Assembly: GCA_015478945.1 (NCBI GenBank)
Contig: JABUQX010126065.1
Location: 5,001 to 58,666 of the forward strand
DNA length: 53,666 bases
Source of the DNA: Trachelipus rathkii
Taxonomy: Eukaryota; Arthropoda; Malacostraca; Isopoda; Trachelipodidae
Direction of reading: 5' to 3'
Every line of letters starts with the position of its first letter. Within the stretch, counting starts at the first letter, position 1. The notes beneath the pieces are model-generated. The model was not told the origin of the DNA. It made no database searches and saw nothing but the letters and a program-made list of their open reading frames with translations. The position numbers and the translations under genes are program-made. Positions 12,256 to 21,900 of this stretch are shown one piece after another.

Positions 12256-14857
12256 TAAATAATATTTTAACTTTGTCTCTAACCTATCTTATGCTACCAT
12301 GGAATTTCTGAAGTGGTTTAATCTTTTTGGAAAGACAGGGAAAACTCAAAATATTTATTTACACCATTTACAATAATTTGGCACATATAAATGTAAATAT
12401 TCAAAATTGAAAATTTAAAACTTTAAATATTTGGCAAATTAAAATGTAAATATTCGAAAAATTGAAATTTAAAACTTTAAATATATTAAAGACACATAAG
12501 TAACTCTGATTTGAAAGACTTTTGGCTTGAGTAAAAATGTATTTTGCTTTTTGTTTGGTTCAAATCAGATCTTGGTATTGTTGAAGCTTTAAATTATTTA
12601 AGCTACTCCTCTTCCTGGGAACATGGTATTATCAATTAGAAATACAGAACAAATTGACAGAGACTCCGTATAAACCTTGTTATTCTTCCCAAATTTGTCT
12701 GTTTTTATATTCTGCCTTTCATCCTCATTCAAACAAAGCCGTCTCCATATTTCCTTTTACTTTTATAGCTACATCTTTGAATAATTCAGCTTAAATTAAG
12801 AATTAGGAGCTAATTGTTTACTGTGTTTTGCAATAAGTCTTTAATCCTATTCTCCAGATACAGCACATGTTTGTCTCAGCCAACTAAGGTAGCTTTCATT
12901 AAAATATTCTCTTCGCCCCAATTTTTCTCATATATTCTATTATGTTACCATTGATATTAGTTAATTTCTGATTTGCATTTTATGCAGTCATCTCTATTAA
13001 AGGAAAGTACAAATGACTCAAAACTATTGCTAATTAAATGTCGAGATAGTATGTATTGTTCGATCAAGTATATATATTACGAAATTGGAATATGGGGTGC
13101 TATCTAACCATTATTAGACAATGATGATATATATGTATATATAAATTATATATAGTACGAATTTGAGAAAGTGAAATACAGGTGGAAGTTTTATTTAGTG
13201 AGCGTTTATAGTTCTTAATTGCTTTTTATGCGTCATTCTTTAAAGGGAAAGTACAACATTTATGATCAAAGTTATGTATTAAAACTAGTAAACTGAAAAT
13301 GAAATAAAATTCACTTATTAACTAAAGAATTAAAATACTTTTTAAGTTATAAAAGTGAAAAGCGTCGTAAATTGTAGAATTTAATTCATAGAAAACTTAA
13401 GCTATCGATTACCAAATAATACACAGTAAAATATAATATTTACTATGATAGGTATATATATGACCTGTAAGATTTTTAGATAAAGTTCTATAAATACCAA
13501 AGATGAAGATATATCTCGTGAGTTCATTAACCGAAACGCAATCAAACTATATATATGTTGGAGTAAGAGTGAGATATATATCATATAAATCCGAGTGAGG
13601 TATTTGTGAGATTGGGTACGTCCCAAATATGCGGTCGGCTCAACCTAAAAAGGATAACAAACTACATTTATCCTATATTATCGACCAAGAGTGCGCCCTT
13701 TATTATTCTGATAATTTTCACAGTCATCGTTTTAATTTTCACTATATCCGAGTAAATATTTGATGAACAAATTTCAAACCTAAATCCTCAACTACACTTA
13801 ACTACAATTCCCAATACATAAGTGCAGGTACGTATTAGTATTATTATGTAATTATATTGAAGGGAGTGCGTAACATCTGCTGGCAATCGTGAAGTCGGTA
13901 AAGTGAAAGGAAATCGCCGTCTATAAATATATAGTTATATAATCTAAGTATAAACAATCTAACCATCATAATTCTCAAGAAACTATAGATTTATTAAAAA
14001 AATATAAATGTTAACTATAATATATATAGTAGTATACATAAGATCAGACTAACTTTTGGTTTTGAATCTTGCTATATAATACACAGGTTATAATATAATA
14101 TAATAAATATATGAGGATGTTAAATATATAAAAAATAAAAAAATTTGTATATAAAGTAGTTCATATTCCTTTATATATAATAAGCTATATAATAATAAAA
14201 ACTACTCACTTAAAACCCTTTGATTAATAAGTGTATTCAGATCACTATATAGATATAGTGACGAAAATTTTTATTATTATTAGTGAAAAGTACAGAAATG
14301 TAAATGAATAAAAAATAGAGAAAGTGAGATTATATTGTATAGTTTTATTGAAATTATTCTTGTTTTATATATATATAGGAGAAATAAAGATATATAAACA
14401 TATAAATGATTACAACCTATTGGCCAAATTTCGAGTAGAGGGTAGTAACTATTCAATTTGTAATTCACTGGAATAGCTAATTTATTATCGTAATTAATTC
14501 CTAGAATCCATAACAATATATATTAATCAGTAAGTTAGTGGTAAGTAGCACTCATGCACATTAGGAAACTCATGCGTGAGCTATTATACGGATTGGAATT
14601 AAAAGCAATTTGTAATATTATTATTTAATTAGTTTACTTACATTAACAACTACCTCCGAGAAATTGATTTGTTAATACATAAGTGTTATTGAGTTAAATA
14701 AACTCAAATATGAAAAAAATCGTATTATTCATTGAATAATAATTTAATAAATTTATATAATAAATTGAAATTATTAGTTTATATATAATTTTAAGTACTA
14801 AATTATCATTTTAATATAATATATGAATATATGTGTTTAAATAAATATAAAATCAAA
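12256..14857. other. Very AT-rich unique DNA
   Basis: Contains a 53-base tandem duplication (listed separately) and two minus-strand ORFs of 74 and 78 codons (13,626-13,402 and 14,516-14,280). These are rich in Ile, Tyr and Leu as expected from AT-rich random sequence, and I give them no function. AT-rich segments here could belong with the anomalous block that follows. Confidence 0.45.
12378..12484. repeat. Two-copy tandem duplication, unit about 53 bases
   Basis: Unit one (12,378-12,430) and unit two (12,431-12,484) both start TTGGCA and share ATGTAAATATTC and TTTAAAACTTTAAATAT. They differ by a few substitutions and one or two single-base indels, so the duplication is not recent. Confidence 0.85.
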
Positions 14858-15088
14858 ATGTCTGATAAAATACAAGGCTCTTCACCTGATTTTAATTTAT
14901 TTACTTATATAACCTATAATTAATATAATCTAAGAACGAGAGGTATTACGCTATATAGAGTTTTAATTATAATTTCTACTATAATAATGTTAATTCTAAT
15001 ATTAATATCAGTAGGAATTTTCCTTATAATATTATGTTATAATAAATGTTATTCACTAATTTACGGTTTGGGGTCGATTTCTCTCTGA
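14858..15088 (+). pseudogene. Small single-pass membrane-type ORF with one in-frame stop
   Basis: From ATG at 14,858 the frame runs 77 codons to TGA at 15,086-15,088, interrupted only by TAA at codon 22. Residues 1-21 begin MSDKIQGSSPDF. Residues 35-59 form one continuous hydrophobic helix of Val, Leu, Ile, Ser and Thr, followed by CYNKCYS. A single stop in an otherwise coherent short protein with a polar head, helix and tail could mean a recently broken gene, but AT-rich DNA also produces hydrophobic frames by chance. No family recognised. Confidence 0.3.
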
Positions 15089-15443
15089 AATACGAAGCAT
15101 ACGCGCCTTCCGTAAAATAAAATATTAAATATAATAAATAGAACTTAGAACTTTTGACATATTCGATCCTCCGTTTGAGTTCGACTTTTTCCTCACTTTA
15201 TCACTAGTGTAATAAACTATCGAGACTCGGATAGGTATAGTAGGTAAAAATAATAAGTTCTAAACACTACGATATATGCCAAGAACCCTCCCCGACTGAG
15301 TTGACGTGATAATAAATTGTATGAAGAAAGAATAAAATTTCTCACTTAAAGTAAAAAAAATATGATTAGCTCAGATAATAGAGTGAAATAGACCTACTAT
15401 CAGAGAGCATAAGTAATCATTTATATCACTATGTGAGATTTAA

Positions 15444-16038
15444 TACATCCTGGTGATCGACCCCACCAACTGCGACGGCAGGAAGCACCCACTAAATCAG
15501 GGAGGTTCGGGAGCTCTGTCGATAGCCAACATGGTAATAAAACGATGCACCGCTAGCCGCACAACTTACAGACAGATGGACACAGATTATCGAGCGGAAA
15601 GTGAGAATGATAATAGACAATTTACAGAATGTCCATGGAAAATCTACCTGCCAAGATACGGACGTCAGGTAAGAGAATAAGTCCACTAACAATAACTATT
15701 TTACTGCGGACTAGACAAGGGTATAAAGAGAATGTAGCCATGTCCGATGTCCCGGGACACGGGATGACAGTGCAGAAAACGTATTTGCCTGCAGATAATG
15801 CGACATCACTACTTGATCATGAAGGATAGTGTGCAGCGAAGGCTACCACGCTACCTCTCGTGGCTCAGCGTTTATGGGTCATCGAGAATATAAGGCCTTA
15901 ATGATTAACGCACGAATGTCTCAAGTTCCTGGAACACCATCGGGCGTGCTGTTCAGGTACCATTATGAAAAATTCGATCATCTCCACTTCTTGTTAAGAA
16001 TATGTGATACTTCACTGGGGACTGTAGTTAATGTATAA
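15444..16038 (+). pseudogene. Unidentified coding relic of about 195 codons spread over three frames
   Basis: Three overlapping plus-strand open stretches follow one another: 15,444-15,682 (opens ILVIDPTNCDGRKH, later ECPWKIYLPRYGRQ), 15,629-15,829 (SDVPGHGMTVQKTYLPADN) and 15,829-16,038 (VCSEGYHATSRGSAFMG). Frame moves in the same direction at each step, as expected from two small indels. Codons in the first and third parts end mostly in C or G (ATC CTG GTG ATC GAC CCC ACC AAC TGC), quite unlike the AT-rich flanks. Conserved-looking cysteines are present (C in TNCD, KRC, TECPW, VCSEGY). I do not recognise the family. It could be a host gene remnant or part of foreign DNA. Confidence 0.4.
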
Positions 16039-16640
16039 CCCTAGTTATTTCTCAATATTAAGATTTTGGTACCCTATTTATTATATAAAGTTATTAAGTA
16101 TTATACTATGTATTATTGAGGTACTACGTAGGCGATTATATAAACTTTATATTATTACCGTGATTAGAGCATATATCGCATAGCGCACTTCTTTCCTACT
16201 GATATATCTTGAGTTATCGATAATCAATGATTCTACTCAAGAATATCATACCGATAAAAGAGAATGATAAAGTATCTAGTAGAAACGATAAATATTTATG
16301 TGACAAATATATTTGAGTCAAGTGCCAGTGAAAGCCAACGCGAAATAATGTAAATAACTCAACTATAGAAGTCCCTTAACTTCTCGCTAGTCTATTAATT
16401 ACTAGATCAGAGTACGAAAGTAGATATTACGGATCACTGAGTACGGATATTTTCCACTTTCCCTTCCCTGTAGCTCCTTTATTATATCTATATAGTCTCG
16501 CACGTAGACATGATAATAAAGGAATACGGAGGACCTTTTTTTCGAGAGAATATAGATAGGAAGATGATAAGAAAGGAGAAGAATGTACTTTATATGATAG
16601 CTTTGCGCGTACACTGAGATCGTGATGAACTCAGAAAGTA
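16039..16640. other. AT-rich spacer without recognised genes
   Basis: About 600 bases. A 70-codon minus-strand ORF (16,614-16,402) shows no recognised motif. Confidence 0.4.
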
Positions 16641-16887
16641 AGATTATATCGAGCGAAAATTAACTTTTATATACGTAATAATGAAAGTTGTGGGTTCCCT
16701 GTAAAAAGTAAACAAGAAACGATAGGCTATTGTCGATATTATACTTACTAAGGTACCTATACTATACTGCGAATTCATAGTGAGCGATGGCGAACGAACG
16801 ACTGTAAGGCCATACCTGTGGCTCACTCGTCCGAATCGTCCTCCTACAGTATTTACATAAAATAATTTTACTCGAAAAACGTTTACG

Positions 16888-17241
16888 ATGTTTGCGAGCG
16901 TCTTTTTCCCAATCGAAAAGACAGCGAGATTCATTGCCAGAGCAGAATACTGTTTAGACATAGTGAAGAGAGGGCTAACAGACGCAGAACCACGGAATCA
17001 ATTGAACATCTTTCTAAACGGCTGTCCATCATTTTCGCGTACGAAAGCCAGAATGATAATACGTTCGACACGATTAAATAATTACGGGTCACCAAGCGTC
17101 GAGACGACTCCGTTGGCCAAATCTATCGGTCCAAACCAGTCGAGGGGAGAACGGAAAGAAAGAAGGATATACCGAAAGGAAACTCGCAAATCATCAGCGA
17201 ACGAGAATAATAAACAACGATCCACGCCGCAATTGATCTAA
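16888..17241 (+). CDS. Hypothetical ORF, basic C-terminal half
   Basis: Open for 117 codons from ATG at 16,888 to TAA at 17,239. The first 30 residues are mixed hydrophobic and charged (FASVFFPIEKTARF). The part after residue 80 is rich in Arg, Lys, Ser and Asn (RGERKERRIYRKETRK), which suggests a nucleic-acid-binding or disordered tail if it is real. Nothing else in it is recognisable. A 105-codon frame on the opposite strand (16,961-16,644) overlaps its start, so coding on either strand is uncertain. Confidence 0.2.
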   Translation: MFASVFFPIEKTARFIARAEYCLDIVKRGLTDAEPRNQLNIFLNGCPSFSRTKARMIIRSTRLNNYGSPSVETTPLAKSIGPNQSRGERKERRIYRKETRKSSANENNKQRSTPQLI

Positions 17242-19747
17242 CTAAATAATTCGTTCGTAAACGCTAGACGATCAGCAGCCAACAATTCGGAAAAGCGGTA
17301 GGACGCCGACAACCAAAAAATATAAGAATTAGAACCACGAGACACAGAGACCTCATAATAAAAATGCGTCTAAAAATAATTATTTACAATAAGTGATCCC
17401 GCTAATAATGAAACATAATATAATTTTTATTAAAAACGAACAGATGGTAATCACGCGGTAAAACTATGCTTTCTACGGCGTGACCACAACGCGCTTAAAT
17501 AACACCATATACAGTACGCCCGATATATAAATATCTTTAATTTCGTATCGCATGTTGAACTCGCTATAACTAGTAGATCGCCATTCGCGGTAGAAAAACG
17601 CTTAACAACAGATTAAAAGATGATATTCCACATATTTTTTAAAATTACAACTTAAGTTATTCACATATTTTTGGTTATCAAACTGTTTTATGTACTTATT
17701 TTCGTATAATAACCTGTTAAATATAATAAATTAAAAAAATATGTGATTCTTCATAATACAAACCTAAGATATACGCGGTATAGATCAAGATCGTTTAATT
17801 TCTACCGATACCGTCTTCCTCGGTGCAAAAGGCTGTGTTGATATAAAGCTACCTACAGGATAGAAAAATAAAAGCACCGTAAGATTATTGAAAGTTAATT
17901 ATACTGAAATTATCTTTCTTAACCGTCTTATAAATTTTGCACGTGCGACTACCTTCATCGAGCAAACGCCCGAAACGACTCAGAAAGTCATTGCAGAATG
18001 TAGGAGGAGAATGGCGACACGACGAGAATCTATTCAACTGCAAGAATAAAAACGAGAGGTTACGGTTTTCCATCGAAGAGCAAACGTGGATGGAATCGAT
18101 GCCGAACGAAAGCCGATCAGAAAACATTTTTTAGAAATACATCCGCTTCACGGACGCCGACATAATATTGGAATCCTGACACAAAAAAACGGGAGAATTT
18201 TCCCGCGTTATAAATGATATGACGTGGCACAAGATTCATCCGAGTCCAGATTCAACTCAAAGAATAAAAAGCTGAAATACGCCGGTGCAACGACGACTAA
18301 ACCGTCGCCAATGTATAGGCTTCAACGTGATTTCCAAGAGATTGGTAGAAATTTATGTCTTTCGCGCAACGCGATCGACGAGAATTGACCAGTTGTTGCG
18401 GCGTGATACTTTCGACAGTCGAAATGCTGCAGAAATGCGAGAATCGTTAACTAAGAGGAAGGATAGACGAGACGCTTCTCGGAATTGTTCATAAGATGGT
18501 ATTAAAAGCCTTTAGAAGTCTATGAGAAAGAAGCCGTGTGATATGGCATACGCAGGGAAGACAGAAAGAATCAAATACACAGTTCTGAAGAAGAATAAAG
18601 ACGTCGATGTTTAATAAACGAGTAAAAACGAAATTAAATATGTTCCATGAGAAAGAACATCACCGCGCAAGCGACAACATTTGTTATTAAAAAGTCGATA
18701 GGTTTTTATTATCACCATAAATACTTTAAACTATATATAGCCATCGTACGCTATAAATTACAAGAACCAGAAGAAACTAATCATCGGAAATTACGCTAAT
18801 GCCACACTCGCGCACCAAGAACAAGGACCAACACCGTGAAGTCGCCGTTCACAAATAGTAACCCCACTGAGGTAGAATCTACCAGAAGCAGAGCCCCTCC
18901 AAAGGTCGAAGAAATACGAACAGCAACGACGAGAAATATACGAAATTTACAGAGGACCAATATTACTGGAAAATCAAAATCGAAATGGAGGACGAATTGC
19001 AAGAACCCCGGACCGTAATAATAATTCTTTAGAAAACATTTAAAAAAAATAATAGTTTCACATTTTTCAAAAAAAAAATTTATTTTATCTCGATTACAAC
19101 CCTTTGTAACGATATATACTTAAATTAATTACATTTGAATAAATTTTGTTTAAAAAATAACTATTAAGTATTTTATAATAATTATACTATATAACAATTT
19201 CTAGCTGCTCGACACACCAATTTCAAATACAAAGGAAAAAACTCTAATCTCGCAAATTATCACTGGACGGAAAAGCCGGAGAACGTTTCGCTTCAAGCAT
19301 ATAGATCCAGCATATATAATTTTTGTTCCTTATAACCAGGACACTTTGACGAGTAACTCAGACTCGAGCAACGACTTCTCGACGAACCAACGCCTAGGAC
19401 AAAGATATAGAGGAGAGAGGAATAAAAATTTTATTCGACCGATCGACTGGCTCGTTTCAACGTCAAACGAGGCTAAAATACGCAGACGTCGGTGGTGATA
19501 CATTAAATAGGAGAGTATTTATTAGATATAACATGCACGCTAGCCGCGACCGGAATGTATACAAACCTTAGTCCGTCGATCCTACGGACAAACAGCCAAA
19601 TTGGACCGAGTATAAAACGGAAACACTACCGATATCTAAACAAAAAGTCCTCTACGCACTGAATACTCTCGTAAGAGGGTGAAATACGAGGTGAAAGAAA
19701 ACGCCAAATCGTTAAATACAGAGTATTTTGTAGCGAACTTGAAATGA

Positions 19748-20239
19748 CAAATTCACAGTTCCTATTATATTCACAATTATAGTGCGGCGTTATATATTTC
19801 CAACCAAGAACGTGAAGAATATATGTACGAAATCAGATATCTCAGTGATGGCACACGATCGATTTTTATGAATCTCGTTAATATTCTGATAATTTACAAT
19901 GCAATTAATTCATTGTTATTCATTGTGGGAGTTCATGGATTTTTATTGTTAGATCAGGTTTACATATCAATAATTAGAAGATCGTTTCATTATTTTCGTT
20001 TAAAACACGTAGATAGTTCGAATTCGTATCGCGGCCCCTTCAAAAACAGCCGAGAGTGTGAAAAAAGCCCTCCAAACCAACGGATACACTGCCACCACGA
20101 AAAAAAACATCCGATACGAGAGCTACCTGTATCCCGAAAGCGGAGACAAGAAGTGATCAGTATATTCATAAGGACACGAAATAAACCGCAAAATATCGAA
20201 ATGGTACCGAGAAAATGTCGATCCGGCTACATACTGTAG
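19748..20239 (+). CDS. Hypothetical ORF with one or two hydrophobic segments
   Basis: This frame is open for about 164 codons, with a first ATG at 19,823 giving 138 residues. Residues about 16-48 from that ATG are hydrophobic (MNLVNILIIYNAINSLLFIV) and could span a membrane. The rest is basic, with scattered cysteines (RECEK, HCHHE, RKCRS). It is the longest open frame in the CpG-enriched block. I recognise no family, and upstream stops leave no evidence that it continues from another frame. Confidence 0.22.
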   Translation, partial: QIHSSYYIHNYSAALYISNQEREEYMYEIRYLSDGTRSIFMNLVNILIIYNAINSLLFIVGVHGFLLLDQVYISIIRRSFHYFRLKHVDSSNSYRGPFKNSRECEKSPPNQRIHCHHEKKHPIRELPVSRKRRQEVISIFIRTRNKPQNIEMVPRKCRSGYIL

Positions 20240-21069
20240 GGCTTCCCTGATTGATAACTATGACAACACCGGTCGGCCATCTACCATATCATAGCGATGA
20301 AATTCCGTTGATTAAAACGACTATTCTAAGAATCTAGATGTGTAAAATCATATTCCATCGAAAATCGTCTCCTCCACATTGAGGATGGATTAAACAAACA
20401 CAAAATCATCGCGCCCAGTCGAATGAACGCCAACTTAATCGTAGCTGAAAAGTACCACCAGAGTAACAAACGGAGAAAGAGGAAGATTCCCCGTCGGGTC
20501 CGAAGAAAATAACATCAACAAAATTAAACACAACACAACAAAGACAAGCAAACAAAAATAACAACAATAACAAGAGACCATCAAAGCCAACCGACACAAC
20601 AATTTAGACATCGAAACGGTAAAGAACTGAAGCTGAACCATAAGAACAAGCGACGCTCGATCCCTCGGCAACCTTCTTACTTACTAATGAGACAATCCCT
20701 AATTTTAAAAAATTTCAATAAAAAACAATAAAAATACAATTCGAATGACGAAGATATCGTTAAGTGCATTCGACCGAATTCTTTAATGCAGTAAGTTTCA
20801 CCACGGTTCAAAAGACATATCCACAACAGATTATAATTATAATTTTTCTTTTACTAATTTTAATTTATTTTGTATTTATAATGTGGCATGCTCCATCACA
20901 TAAATGAAACAACTACTGGTTACAAAAATTAATTACTGTATAAATAAAAGAACCCAGTGTATGACGATCTTATATACTTATATTATATATAAGTCGTAGG
21001 ACGACACAAACACAAGCGAATAACTCTCCTCACCGAAGCCGGTGCCAGTCAATAAGCATCTGAAACGCC
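20240..21069. other. Unassigned part of the CpG-enriched block
   Basis: About 830 bases. At 20,500-20,600 the plus strand is rich in A and C with few T, giving runs of ACAACA and AACAAAC. Shadow ORFs on the minus strand there (20,671-20,406) reflect this bias. Confidence 0.4.
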
Positions 21070-21324
21070 GTGGGGGTGGTTCATTCAACCACGAATAACG
21101 GAGAGAATAACAGCTCTCATCAGCATGAAGCGCCGGAACTATTTTGGAACTGCTTTTTAAAGGATTCTAAGAAATTTCCAAACATACCAAAGAAAATATT
21201 GACAGATAATGTTCAGGAATTCATAATACGAATTTTTCAATTTGGTAAAAGAGTAAAAACGAGATGGTCGGTTTCTACGTTAAAGCTTCGGAGGACTAAC
21301 AGGGTTGCGAACGCGACGGAATAA
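21070..21324 (+). pseudogene. LTR-retrotransposon integrase fragment
   Basis: This 84-codon frame contains LFWNCFLKDSKKFPNIPKKI followed by LTDNVQEFI, then KRVKTRWSVSTLKLRRTNRV and ANATE. In retroviral-type integrases the second catalytic aspartate lies in LTDNG-x-EF, and about 35 residues on a segment of the type S-x-Y-P-x-TNG-x-VER carries the catalytic glutamate. Here the aspartate is present, the glycine after N is Val, and the glutamate position reads VAN, so it is inactive. Neither RT nor RNase H is recognisable upstream. The zinc-binding part and first aspartate are also missing. Confidence 0.55.
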
Positions 21325-21594
21325 ATTATATAAAAATCAATCATTTAAGCTTCGGGTTATAATTTTAGATAACCTTCCAAAAGTCGGTAAAAAATAAATT
21401 TGATGAAAAATTAAATGCTTTAAGGGTGCGATATTCGTTAAACAATGTGAAACATAAGATTAACGCCAATACTCAAGCGATATGCCACAAATTTACTATA
21501 CTTAAGGCCAGGTTTATATAAGCAATACGCAGGCTAGACGTTAAATTATGTCTCTGAAGACATCTCTGTGATGAATTGGTAAGTCCATAGTTTT

Positions 21595-21900
21595 GTGATT
21601 CATACCTTTCCCTGGACGCTGGCGTGTCAGGATTGCGAAACGACTACGGTGAATCCCTCACCTATACTTCGTTTTAGAGGAATAGTTGGGACAGAATTTC
21701 ACTTTAAATACGATGAGCCGATTCCGAAGAATCTACGAATATCTTACGAAATAGATAAAACGCGAGTGGCTATAAAAGCCATACGAATCGTTATTTCGAT
21801 ACCTAATCTCATAGGTACATTCTCTGCATATAGGAATGATATGGAAAAGACAATGACCAATAAATCCTTCCGTAATAAGGCCAGATGCCGACTAGAATAA
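21595..21900 (+). CDS. Hypothetical ORF downstream of the integrase fragment
   Basis: Open for about 100 codons after an ATT start assigned by frame rather than ATG. It includes LRFRGIVGTEFHFKYDEP and a mixed charged C-terminus. It might be a remnant of the tail of the same retroelement, since it lies 270 bases past the integrase fragment in the same frame class, but no integrase C-terminal motif is visible. A 67-codon minus-strand frame overlaps it. Confidence 0.15.
   Translation: MIHTFPWTLACQDCETTTVNPSPILRFRGIVGTEFHFKYDEPIPKNLRISYEIDKTRVAIKAIRIVISIPNLIGTFSAYRNDMEKTMTNKSFRNKARCRLE

Larger units (their letters stand above)
16641..21330. other. CpG-enriched anomalous block
   Basis: Counting by eye, 17,001-17,280 has about 28 CpG dinucleotides at about 44% GC, near twice expectation. 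18,031-18,330 has about 23 and 19,261-19,560 about 24, both also well over expectation. By contrast 29,000-29,300 has about 12 in 300 bases, close to expectation, and the Gypsy RT at 48,000-48,300 is below it. Open frames are short (up to about 164 codons) and fall on both strands. The only recognised protein piece is an integrase fragment at its right end. Confidence 0.6.
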
